Shown here piece by piece: positions 39,138-46,170 of a DNA stretch of 64,000 nt. Source of the DNA: UBA5066 sp046331465 (GTDB taxonomy: Bacteria; Acidobacteriota; Thermoanaerobaculia; UBA5066); assembly GCA_046331465.1 (NCBI GenBank), contig JAXLQV010000001.1, positions 2,046,001 to 2,110,000 of the forward strand. Reading direction: 5' to 3'. Below the pieces are notes generated by a model. That model saw only the letters and a list, made by a program, of their open reading frames with translations. It was not told the DNA's origin and made no database searches. The position numbers were made by a program, and so were the translations under genes. Numbering within the stretch: position 1 is the stretch's first letter; each line of letters starts with the position of its first letter.

Positions 39138-41243
39138 TCACCCCCGCGCGCGACGAAGGAGGAGCGGCTCCTCGAACGGCGCCGCAAGCCCCGACGCCAC
39201 GAGGCCGGAGGCGACCTCCTTCGCCCTGGCGAGGAGCTCGCGGTCCGCAAGCGGGTCGGCGAGGCGGAAGTCGGGAAGCCCGCTCTGCCGCGTGCCGAGC
39301 GCCTCCCCGGGGCCGCGGCGCCGGAGGTCCTCCTCGGCGACGAGGAACCCGTCGTCCGTCCGCGCGAGGACGGCGAGGCGGGAAAGCGCCTCGGGGGAAG
39401 CGCCTTCTCCGGAGAGGAGGACGCAGGTCGACGGGCGCGGGCCCCGGCCGATCCTCCCCCGGAGCTGGTGGAGCTGGGCCAGGCCGAACCGCTCGGCGTT
39501 CTCGACGAGGAGGAACGAGGCCTCGGGGACGTCGATCCCGACCTCGACGACCGTCGTCGCGACGAGGACGTCGAGCTCCCCCGCCGCGAACTGCCGCATC
39601 GCCTTCTCGCGCGCCTCGGCCTTCATCCTTCCGTGGATCGCGCCTACGCGGCGGCCCGGGAGGCGGCGCGAGACCTCCTCCGTCCACGAGGCGACGGACC
39701 GCGCGTCGATCGTCTCCGACTCGTCGACGAGAGGGACGACGACGTAGCCCCTCCCGCCCGTCTCGACGTCGCGGGCGAGGGCGCGGTAAGCCGATTCGCG
39801 CCCCTCCTCGTCCGCGACCCGCGTCGCGATCGGCGTCCGGCCGGGGGGCTTCTCGTCGAGCGTCGAAACGTCGAGGTCCCCGTGGAGGGCGAGGGCGAGC
39901 GACCGGGGGATCGGCGTCGCCGAGAGGACGAGGACGTGCGGGTGCTCTCCCCCGGCCGCGCCGCGCGCCGGGAGCGTGGCCCTCTGGGCGACGCCGAACC
40001 GGTGCTGCTCGTCCACCACGACGAGGCCCAGCCTCCGGAACGCGACCGGCTTCTCCAGGAGCGCGTGCGTCCCGACGAGGAGGCCGATCTCTCCCTCCTC
40101 GAGCGCGGCCAGGAGGGCGGCGCGCGGCCGGCCCGTCACGCGCGCCGTCAGGAGGGCCGGCGTCACCTCCGTCCCCGCGAGGAGCCGGAAGACCGTCTCG
40201 GCGTGCTGCTCGGCCAGGATCGTCGTCGGGGCCATGAAGGCCGACTGGTATCCCCTCCCCGCCGCGAGGAGCGCCGTGAGGACCGCGACGATCGTCTTCC
40301 CGCTCCCGACGTCGCCCTGGAGGAGGCGCGCCATCGGGTGCCCGGAGCGGAGGTCGGCGCCGATCTCGCGGACGGCCTGCTTCTGCGCGCCGGTGAGCGG
40401 GAACGGGAGGATCGACGCGAGCTTCCTCCGGAGCGCCGCGTCGGCCGCGATCCGCGGCGCGGGGCGCCGGGCCCGTTCGCGCCGCCGCCGCGCGAGGGCG
40501 ACCTGGAACTCGACGAGCTCCTCCAGGGCGAGGCGGGCGAGGTGCGGCGAGCTCCTCGCCTCCCACGGCCCCGGGTCCGCCTCGCCCCCGGCGCTTCCCG
40601 GGAAGTGGGCCTCCCGGAGCGAGTCGACGAGCGTCGGAAGGCCGAGCTCGCGGACGAGCTCCGCCGGGAGGCGTTCCGGGAGGAGCGGGGCGGCCTCCGC
40701 GAGCGCCCGGGCGACGAGCCGCCGCCGGACCCTCGGCGGTAGGCCCGTCAGCGACCGGTAGATCGGGACGACGCGCCCGACGGAGAGCGCGGCGTCGGCC
40801 TCGTCCGCCGGCTCGGGCTCGACGTGCGGAGACTCCACGACGACCCGCTTCCTCGCGACGGCGCGCCCGTGGACGAAGACCCGCGTTCCCGGGGTCATCC
40901 AGCGAGCCAGCCAGGGCTGGTTGTAGAAGACGAGCCCGACGCTCCCCGACCCGTCCTCGAGCGTCGCCTCGAAGATCGTGAAGCCGCGCCGGCGGGTCCT
41001 CACGAGCCGGGCCGAGGCGAGGATTCCGGCGAGGGTGAGGGGCGGTCCGCCCGCGACGAGGTCCGCAATTCGCGCGAAGCGGGCCCGGTCCTCGTGGCGG
41101 AACGGAAGCTCGAGGAGGAGGTCGAGGACCGTCGCGAGGCCAGCGTCCGCGAGCGCCGCGGCGCGGGACGGGCCGATGCCCGGGAGCCCCGCGAGCGGCG
41201 TCTGCGGGGTGAGCGGCTCCCGCCCGCGCGCGACGCGCGGCAC
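39138..41243 (-). CDS. recG: ATP-dependent DNA helicase RecG
   Basis: Branch-migration helicase that remodels stalled forks (701 aa). N-terminal helix-hairpin-helix-like LAGLPGIGPSRAAALADAG, wedge OB domain (about 60-150), helicase domains with Walker A GDVGSGKTIV, a DEQHRFG box, and QLRGRIGR near motif VI. GTG start is 3 bases after the CNB-FHA stop. Normal length. Confidence 0.95.
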   Translation of the reverse strand: MPRVARGREPLTPQTPLAGLPGIGPSRAAALADAGLATVLDLLLELPFRHEDRARFARIADLVAGGPPLTLAGILASARLVRTRRRGFTIFEATLEDGSGSVGLVFYNQPWLARWMTPGTRVFVHGRAVARKRVVVESPHVEPEPADEADAALSVGRVVPIYRSLTGLPPRVRRRLVARALAEAAPLLPERLPAELVRELGLPTLVDSLREAHFPGSAGGEADPGPWEARSSPHLARLALEELVEFQVALARRRRERARRPAPRIAADAALRRKLASILPFPLTGAQKQAVREIGADLRSGHPMARLLQGDVGSGKTIVAVLTALLAAGRGYQSAFMAPTTILAEQHAETVFRLLAGTEVTPALLTARVTGRPRAALLAALEEGEIGLLVGTHALLEKPVAFRRLGLVVVDEQHRFGVAQRATLPARGAAGGEHPHVLVLSATPIPRSLALALHGDLDVSTLDEKPPGRTPIATRVADEEGRESAYRALARDVETGGRGYVVVPLVDESETIDARSVASWTEEVSRRLPGRRVGAIHGRMKAEAREKAMRQFAAGELDVLVATTVVEVGIDVPEASFLLVENAERFGLAQLHQLRGRIGRGPRPSTCVLLSGEGASPEALSRLAVLARTDDGFLVAEEDLRRRGPGEALGTRQSGLPDFRLADPLADRELLARAKEVASGLVASGLAAPFEEPLLLRRARG

Positions 41244-41246
41244 GGG

Positions 41247-42029
41247 TCAGCTCTGCGTGACGCGGAACGTGAGGTCGACGAGTCCGAAGCGGAGGCGGTC
41301 GCCGTCCTTCAGCGTCACCGGCGAGCCGGTCGCGATCCGCTTCCCGTTGACGAACGTCCCGTTCATCGTCCCGATCTCCTCGACGACCTGGAACTCCCCC
41401 TCCGTCCGGACGATCTTCGCGTGCCGCCGCGAGACCGAGCGCGGGCCGTCGAGGTTCGTCAGGTCGACGTCGGGCCGGATCCCGGTGACCGGGTCGATCC
41501 TCCCCACGAGCGTCTCCGCGTCGCGGTTCAGGTAGAACTCCTCGACGCCCCCGTCGGCGACGAGGCGGTAGATCTCGTCCCGCGCCCCCGGGCGCTCGAA
41601 GAAGTCGGAGGACTCGTCGAGGGCCGGCGCCTTCCCCGTCGACTGCTCGAGCAGGGCGGTGGTCTCGCGGAGGCGCCGCGAGAGCTTCCGGAGCATCCGG
41701 ACGGCGATCTCGCCGTTGTGCCGGAGCATCTCGTCGAACGTCGCCTGGTTGATCTTCACGAGCTCGACGTCCGTCTTCGCGATCGCGTCCGCCGTCCGGG
41801 GCACGTCCTCGAGGATCGACATCTCGCCGAAGAAGTCGCCCCGCTCGAGGACGGCGAGCGACTTGTGCCCCTCCTTCACCCTCTTGGCGATCTCCACCGA
41901 TCCCGACTGGATGACGAACATCTCGGTGCCGAGGTCTCCCTCGGCGAAGACCATCGTCCCCGCCGGGAGCTTGACGATGTAGTCCTCGAAGCCCGCCGAA
42001 CCTCCGCCCGACTTCAGCACGACTTTCAC
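41247..42029 (-). CDS. cyclic nucleotide-binding plus FHA domain protein
   Basis: A 260-aa cytoplasmic signalling protein. The first domain (about 15-130) is a cNMP-binding fold: VFAEGDLGTEMFVIQSGSVEIAK, then GDFFGEMSILEDVPRTADA, where FGEMSIL and PRTA are the phosphate-binding cassette. The second (about 185-258) is a forkhead-associated domain: LVGR, RSVSRRHAKI, GTMNGTFVNGKRI, all conserved. No helix-turn-helix, so it is not a CRP regulator. It may link a cyclic nucleotide to phosphothreonine recognition, but no Ser/Thr kinase gene is in view. GTG overlaps the ldcA stop. Confidence 0.87.
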   Translation of the reverse strand: MKVVLKSGGGSAGFEDYIVKLPAGTMVFAEGDLGTEMFVIQSGSVEIAKRVKEGHKSLAVLERGDFFGEMSILEDVPRTADAIAKTDVELVKINQATFDEMLRHNGEIAVRMLRKLSRRLRETTALLEQSTGKAPALDESSDFFERPGARDEIYRLVADGGVEEFYLNRDAETLVGRIDPVTGIRPDVDLTNLDGPRSVSRRHAKIVRTEGEFQVVEEIGTMNGTFVNGKRIATGSPVTLKDGDRLRFGLVDLTFRVTQS

Positions 42030-42961
42030 GAGAGGAACTCCTCCTCGACCGAGAGCGTTCGGGTCGCGCCGTCCCAGGAGCACCTCGCCCCCACGGGAAG
42101 CGGCACGTTCGGGCCGGCGTGGCCGAACGGGAGGCCCGAGGCGACCGGGACCCCGAGCGGGGCGAACCGGTCGAGGAGGAGCCGGCGGAGCCGCTCCGGG
42201 TCCTCCACGCCTCCGAACGTCACGCGTGTCATGCAGCCTGTGATGATACCGGCCAACCGGCCGAACCGTCCCGCCGAAGCGAGCGTGCCGAGCATCCGGT
42301 CGACCCGGTAGGCCTCTTCGCCGACCTCCTCGAGGAAGAGGAGCGCGCCGTCGTAATCGAACTCCCAGGGGCTTCCGACGAGGGACGCGAGGAGCGAGAG
42401 GCAGCCGCCGACGAGCGGTCCCTCGGCCCGGCCGCCGACGAGGACGTCGGCCGACGGGACCTCGAGCCGGAGCGTCGCGCGCCCCTCGAGGAGCGCCGGG
42501 AACCAGGCCGCGGTGAGGTCGTCGAGAGGCCTCGCCAGCTCGGCGGCGACCATCGGCCCGTGGACGGAGACGAGCCCGCAGCGCTCGCGCAGGAACGCCG
42601 AGAGCGCCGTCAGGTCGGAGAAGCCGCAGTGGAGCTTCGCGGTCTCCCGCAAGAGCTCCTCGGGGAGGCGCCCCAGCAGACGCGTGACGCCGTAGCCTCC
42701 CCGGGCGAAGAGGATCGCGTCGACCTCGGGGTCCTCGACGAGCGCGAGGTAGCCCCCGAGGCGTTCCTCGTCGTCGCCCGCGAGGCCGAGGAGAGCGTCG
42801 CGCGAGAGGACGTTCGCGGCGGGGCGCACGCGGTATCCGAGGGCTTCGAGGGCGCGGACGCCCGCCGCGAGGTCTTCCTCGCGGACCGGGCCGGAGAGGG
42901 CTGCGACGCCCACGACACCGCCCGGGACGAGCCGCCTCGGACGGCGCAGGGGGCCCGTCAC
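42026..42961 (-). CDS. LD-carboxypeptidase (S66 family)
   Basis: Cytoplasmic peptidase removing the terminal D-Ala from recycled muropeptides (tetra- to tripeptide). The 311-aa product has the family pattern: FARGGYGVTRLL, the nucleophile Ser in CGFSDLTAL, GPMVA, the Glu region FLEEVGEEAYRVDRML and the His region GLPFGHAGPN. The Ser-Glu-His triad is thus complete. GTG start overlaps the NYN gene stop. A microcin-C7-type self-immunity role is possible in this family, but recycling is the common one. Confidence 0.92.
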   Translation of the reverse strand: MTGPLRRPRRLVPGGVVGVAALSGPVREEDLAAGVRALEALGYRVRPAANVLSRDALLGLAGDDEERLGGYLALVEDPEVDAILFARGGYGVTRLLGRLPEELLRETAKLHCGFSDLTALSAFLRERCGLVSVHGPMVAAELARPLDDLTAAWFPALLEGRATLRLEVPSADVLVGGRAEGPLVGGCLSLLASLVGSPWEFDYDGALLFLEEVGEEAYRVDRMLGTLASAGRFGRLAGIITGCMTRVTFGGVEDPERLRRLLLDRFAPLGVPVASGLPFGHAGPNVPLPVGARCSWDGATRTLSVEEEFLS

Positions 42962-43410
42962 CCGATCCGGTTCCTCGGGTCGCTGAACCAGCGGGCCCAG
43001 TCGGTGGCGCTCCCGCCGGGGTCCCGCTTGTCCTCCCCTTCGGCGGCTTTCTTCTTCAGGCGCTGCGAGCCGGTCTGCCGGAACGCCGCCACGGCCTGCG
43101 TCCGGCCCCCCGCCGCGTCGACCGACTCGGCGAGGACGCGGTCGTCCGTCACGACCGTCACGCCGCGCGGCTCCCGCGCCTCCCGGAGCCGCCGGACGAT
43201 CTCCTCGTCGGCGCTCCGCGGCGCGGCGTAGACGACCGTCACCGCTCCGAGCTGCTGCACCTTCGGTCGACCGTGCTCCGGCGGCCCGTCGAAGACGACG
43301 GTCAGCTTCTTCCCCTTCGCGCGGGCGAGGTCGGCCAGCTCGCGTACGAGCGTCTCGCGGCTGATGCCCTTCTGCCCGAGGAGGTTGTTTCCGTCGATCA
43401 GGTCGGTCAC
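42958..43410 (-). CDS. NYN domain (YacP-like) nuclease
   Basis: A 150-aa PIN-like RNase-fold protein. LIDGNNLLGQ carries the first acidic residue, TVVFDGPPEHG the second, and VTVVTDDRVLAE the third, the acidic set that binds metal in NYN/YacP (Rae1) proteins. A Lys-rich tail follows (SQRLKKKAAEGEDK). Bacillus Rae1 cleaves mRNA at the ribosome A site; whether this one does is unknown. GTG only 6 bases after a TAAATT hexamer, no Shine-Dalgarno. Confidence 0.85.
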   Translation of the reverse strand: MTDLIDGNNLLGQKGISRETLVRELADLARAKGKKLTVVFDGPPEHGRPKVQQLGAVTVVYAAPRSADEEIVRRLREAREPRGVTVVTDDRVLAESVDAAGGRTQAVAAFRQTGSQRLKKKAAEGEDKRDPGGSATDWARWFSDPRNRIG

Positions 43411-43416
43411 GGGGAG

Positions 43417-43422
43417 AATTTA
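43417..43422 (-). promoter_or_regulatory. -10-like TAAATT before the NYN gene
   Basis: TAAATT on the minus strand ends 6 bases before the GTG. The upstream flank is the duplicated RNase P 3' sequence and gives no clear -35. Confidence 0.35.
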
Positions 43423-43426
43423 CGAC

Positions 43427-43446
43427 AAATGACTCGGGCCGGACTG
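43427..43446. repeat. duplicate of RNase P RNA 3' end, copy 1
   Basis: AAATGACTCGGGCCGGACTG, identical over 20 bases to 43585-43604, which is the 3' strand of the RNase P RNA P1 helix plus its flank. The two copies are direct repeats 158 bases apart. Confidence 0.85.
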
Positions 43447-43485
43447 GCGCTCCGGGGGGGCTGCCTCGCCGGGTGGCCTGAGCTT

Positions 43486-43508
43486 CGCGCGGCCCCCCGG
43501 ACCCCCAC
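43486..43508. repeat. GC-rich 23-base repeat, copy 1
   Basis: Differs from copy 2 (43546-43568) at one position. The core shared part is CCCCCCGGACCCCCAC (16 bases). The copies are exactly 60 bases apart. Confidence 0.8.
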
Positions 43509-43545
43509 CTCGAGTCTGAGGTCGTTCGTTGGGCCGAGGTCAGGG

Positions 43546-43568
43546 CGCGCGCCCCCCCGGACCCCCAC
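43546..43568. repeat. GC-rich 23-base repeat, copy 2
   Basis: Second copy of the CGCGCG-plus-CCCCCCGGACCCCCAC motif. On the minus strand it reads GTGGGGGTCCGGGGGG, which could be a dispersed element in this genome. Confidence 0.8.
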
Positions 43569-43584
43569 ACGCATCCTCTGAAGA

Positions 43585-43604
43585 AAATGACTCGGGCCGG
43601 ACTG
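43585..43604. repeat. duplicate of RNase P RNA 3' end, copy 2 (in place)
   Basis: This copy is part of the functional RNA gene: its reverse complement closes the P1 helix with the 5' end near 43994. Copy 1 is 158 bases downstream in the direction of transcription. Confidence 0.85.
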
Positions 43605-43994
43605 TAAGCCGGATTCTGTGACCGGTCGGCTCGCGCCTTCCGGCCGACGATCATTCCTCTGGGCCCGCGCCTCTCGGCGGGGCTCGAGCAGCCAACCCGG
43701 AAACGTCGCCTCGCGGCGCGGGGGCGGGCGCCCCTTCCGTTCCCCTATTCGGCTTTGCTCCGCGTGGGGTTTGGCCTGCCGACCCCGTTGCCGGGGTTCG
43801 CGGTGCGCTCTTACCGCACCTTTTCACCCTTACCTCGGCCCCCTCTCGGGAACCGGGGCGGTACGTTTTCTGTGCCACTTTCCTTCGGGTTGCCCCGACC
43901 GGGATTTCCCCGGCACGCTGCCCGCTGGAGTCCGGACTTTCCTCCCCTCGTTCGGTCAGACCGACCGGGCGGCGATCGCCCGTCCGGCCCGAGT
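43590..43994 (-). ncRNA. rnpB: RNase P RNA, bacterial type A
   Basis: Catalytic RNA that matures the 5' ends of tRNAs. On the minus strand all conserved blocks are present in order: GAGGAAAGTCCGGACTCC near the 5' end, AAAGTGGCACAGAAAACG, AGGTAAGGGTGAAAAGGTGC, CACGCGGAGCAAAGCCGAAT, and ACAGAATCCGGCTTACAG near the 3' end. The ends are set by pairing of ACTCGGGCCGGA with TCCGGCCCGAGT to form P1, giving about 405 nt. A TTTTCTTC tract follows on the minus strand. A small reading frame inside it is not a gene. Confidence 0.95.
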
Positions 43995-44001
43995 CGTGCG
44001 G

Positions 44002-44007
44002 AGGATA
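44002..44007 (-). promoter_or_regulatory. -10 TATCCT of the RNase P RNA gene
   Basis: TATCCT on the minus strand ends 7 bases before the P1-defined 5' end of the RNA, the usual distance from -10 to start. This sets the spacing for this genome. The -35 is weak (TGAGCC at 17 bases). Confidence 0.6.
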
Positions 44008-44027
44008 CGCCCTGGGAGAGCCGCGGC

Positions 44028-44624
44028 TCAGGCCGGTTTGCGTCGACGCCGGGCGAAGAGGTTCACGCCGCGCGCGAGCTTCGGGACGCAGAGGAGAAAG
44101 ATCCCCGCCACCGCGACGGCGAGGACGAGGGCGACGAGGGGAAGGAAGATCGACACGATCGCCTGGAGGACGGCGAGGATGTCCTCCGCCAGCGAGAGCG
44201 CGAAGTTCGCGACGCCGGCCGTGAGCGCCGTCGAGGTCAGCCGGGCCGTTCCCTTCACGAGGTGCGCGGCGAGCGCCGTCACGCCCCCCCCGCCCCCGGC
44301 GAGGACGGCGAGGGACGTCCCGGAGGAGGGCGCGACGGCCGCCACCGCGAGGACGGCCCCCGCGACGGGCCGGATGACGGTGTGAATCACGTCCCAGATG
44401 TGGTCGAGGCCCGGGATCTTGTCGGCGAAGAACTCGAGCAGGTAGAGGACCAGGAGGACGAGGAGCGTCGCCGGCTCGGCGAGGAACTTCGCGATGGCCC
44501 CCGGGAAGTCCTCCGGGAAGAGGTGCGCGATGCCGCCGTAGACGAGCAGGACGGCGTAGGCGTTCAACCCCGCTCCGGCCGCGAGGCCGAGCCCCGTCCC
44601 GAAGTTCGCGACGACCTCGAGCAT
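44028..44624 (-). CDS. DUF4126 family membrane protein
   Basis: A 198-aa integral membrane protein of unknown function with about five hydrophobic segments. The start LEVVANFGTGLGLAAGAGLNAYAVLL and the DKIPGLDHIWDVIHTVIRP stretch after the second segment match the DUF4126 pattern. The C-terminus is basic (ARRRRKPA). ATG is 6 bases after TATCCT, no Shine-Dalgarno. The downstream neighbour is rnpB, which has its own promoter. Confidence 0.8.
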   Translation of the reverse strand: MLEVVANFGTGLGLAAGAGLNAYAVLLVYGGIAHLFPEDFPGAIAKFLAEPATLLVLLVLYLLEFFADKIPGLDHIWDVIHTVIRPVAGAVLAVAAVAPSSGTSLAVLAGGGGGVTALAAHLVKGTARLTSTALTAGVANFALSLAEDILAVLQAIVSIFLPLVALVLAVAVAGIFLLCVPKLARGVNLFARRRRKPA

Positions 44625-44630
44625 CGAGTG

Positions 44631-44636
44631 AGGATA
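44631..44636 (-). promoter_or_regulatory. -10-like TATCCT before the DUF4126 gene
   Basis: TATCCT ends 6 bases before the ATG, so a start at the normal distance would fall on the ATG itself. The hexamer and flank GTATCCTC are the same as before parA and rnpB. Confidence 0.5.
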
Positions 44637-44652
44637 CCGCTCCGGCGAGCGG
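44637..44652 (-). terminator. hairpin after the DUF4388 gene
   Basis: CCGCTC-GCCG-GAGCGG on the minus strand, a 6-bp stem directly after the stop codon and directly before the TATCCT of the next gene. No U tract, so termination strength is uncertain. Confidence 0.4.
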
Positions 44653-46155
44653 TCAGCGCGGCTTCGTCGCGGCGATCTCCGCGAGCGCCTTCGTCGCCTT
44701 CTTGTTCGTCGGCTCGAGCTTCAGGACCTCCTTGAGGGCCTTCACGCGCTCCGTCTCGTTCCGCTCGGCCGCGCAGGCGTCCGAAAGGGCGAGCCAGATC
44801 TCGACGCTCTCGGGGAGGCGGGCCGCGGCCCGCCGGAGCGTCTCGGTGGCCTGCCGCACCCACTTCGGGTTCCGTCCCTGCACCTTCGCGAGGAAGGTCC
44901 AGTACTCCGGCTTGTCCGGGTCGAACTCGACGGCCTGGCGGAGCATCTCGTACGCCGGGTAGTAGTCCTCCATCTCGACGAGCGTCCGCGCCCGCTGGTA
45001 GTTCGCCTTCGCGACCTGCCTCTGGACTTCCGGGGTCGGCGCGCCGAAGGAGACCGGGGCCGACATCGTTCCGCGGTTCAGCGACCGGTCGTAGTCCTGG
45101 CGGGCGGCGCTGGAGGCGAACGCCCTGCCCGCCTCGCGGACTTTCGCGAAGAGCGCCTCGAGGGCGTCCGTCGCGTCGTTGAGCGTCGGCCGGACGACGT
45201 TGTCGGGGTGGAAGAGCCGGGCGCGCTCGTGCACCGCGCGCTGGAGCTCGGCGTCCTGCGCGTCGTCCGGCGCGCCGAGGACCTCGTACGCGGTGATCCA
45301 GTCGAGCCGGCGATAGGTGTTCCAGACGAGGCGGGAGTGCTGCTCGAGGAGCTCGGAGAGGCGCGGGCCGGGGGGGGCGCCCGCGATCTCCACGTTGAGC
45401 GACGCCGTGCCGAGGGGCGCCGCGTCGCCGTCCGTCGCGGCCTGCTTCGGCGCGATCGAGACGAACCCGACGGACCGCAGCCTCTCGACGATCCGGAGGT
45501 CGAGGCAGACGTCCGCCGCCGTCTTCGTGCCGTCGATCGCGTCGAGCGCCTCGGCCTCTTCCGGCGTGACGACGGCGCACTGGTAGCGGAGGAGCAGGTC
45601 GGGCGAGAGGGTGAGCCGCGCCTTGGGGTCGATCTTCGGCGCGGCGCCGACGACCGGCGGAAGCCGCCGGAGGCCCTCGAGGAGGAGCGTCGCCGTCGTC
45701 TGGTCGAACGCCCTCGGCAGCTGCGGCGGTCCGTCGAGGGGCACGACGCTGAAGGTCCCGGACGCCCACTGGAACGTCGAGTAGAGGATCTTCTCCGCGA
45801 GCGCCTTCACGCACGCGTCGGCGATGTAGGGAGGCACGGCGCCCGAGTCGCGCAGGGCGTGGGAGAGCCCGCGGCCGGGGTCGGCGAGGGCCTGCTCGAA
45901 CGCCGAGAAGAGGACCGACTCGTCGGCGAGACCGAAGGCGCGGAGGAGCTCGCCGACGTGCTGCGCCTCGCGGTTCGACGAGGCCGAGACGAGCCGTCCC
46001 CGGTCGAACCAGAAGCTGCGCTCCTCCCCCCGCAGCGTCACGAGGACCTGCGCGTTCCCGCGCGAGGTGTAGGCCGACCGGAGGACGTCGGCGAGCTCGG
46101 TCTTCTCGAGCGTTCCCCCCGTCAGGGAGCCGCCTCCCGGTTTCAACGTGTCCAT
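44653..46155 (-). CDS. DUF4388 (PATAN-like) / J-domain / TPR protein
   Basis: A 500-aa three-part cytoplasmic protein. Residues 15-170 form a DUF4388-type domain (ELADVLRSAY, FWFDRGRLVSASS, VGELLRAFGL), linked in other bacteria to response regulators and gliding or polar systems. A J domain follows (about 285-358), with the HPD tripeptide at 316-318 in ARLFHPDN. The last 125 residues are TPR-like helices (ANYQRARTLVEMEDYYPAYEMLRQAVEFDP and onward). The HPD suggests real DnaK stimulation. ATG is 9 bases after TAGAAT. No DnaK gene is in the window. Confidence 0.8.
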   Translation of the reverse strand: MDTLKPGGGSLTGGTLEKTELADVLRSAYTSRGNAQVLVTLRGEERSFWFDRGRLVSASSNREAQHVGELLRAFGLADESVLFSAFEQALADPGRGLSHALRDSGAVPPYIADACVKALAEKILYSTFQWASGTFSVVPLDGPPQLPRAFDQTTATLLLEGLRRLPPVVGAAPKIDPKARLTLSPDLLLRYQCAVVTPEEAEALDAIDGTKTAADVCLDLRIVERLRSVGFVSIAPKQAATDGDAAPLGTASLNVEIAGAPPGPRLSELLEQHSRLVWNTYRRLDWITAYEVLGAPDDAQDAELQRAVHERARLFHPDNVVRPTLNDATDALEALFAKVREAGRAFASSAARQDYDRSLNRGTMSAPVSFGAPTPEVQRQVAKANYQRARTLVEMEDYYPAYEMLRQAVEFDPDKPEYWTFLAKVQGRNPKWVRQATETLRRAAARLPESVEIWLALSDACAAERNETERVKALKEVLKLEPTNKKATKALAEIAATKPR

Positions 46156-46164
46156 GATCCGGGG

Positions 46165-46170
46165 ATTCTA
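46165..46170 (-). promoter_or_regulatory. -10-like TAGAAT before the DUF4388 gene
   Basis: TAGAAT ends 9 bases before the ATG. The 16-base string GCCGGTAGAATCCCCG around it is identical to the one before coaD, 12.3 kb away. Confidence 0.5.

Larger units (their letters stand above)
43411..43589. other. non-coding stretch between the NYN gene and RNase P RNA
   Basis: No gene is seen. It holds a second copy of the last bases of the RNase P RNA gene at 43427-43446, two copies of a GC-rich 23-base motif 60 bases apart, and the -10-like hexamer for the NYN gene. The bases between the two RNase P 3' copies (43447-43584, 138 bases) look like a small inserted or expanded segment. Confidence 0.6.

Noticed and set aside
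43447..43584. Complete mobile element next to rnpB
   Set aside because: No transposase or integrase gene and no terminal inverted repeats were seen; only direct repeats. Kept as a finding, not called as an element.
43651..43878. Short minus-strand coding frame within RNase P RNA
   Set aside because: Lies wholly within a conserved structured RNA, with no protein family features.
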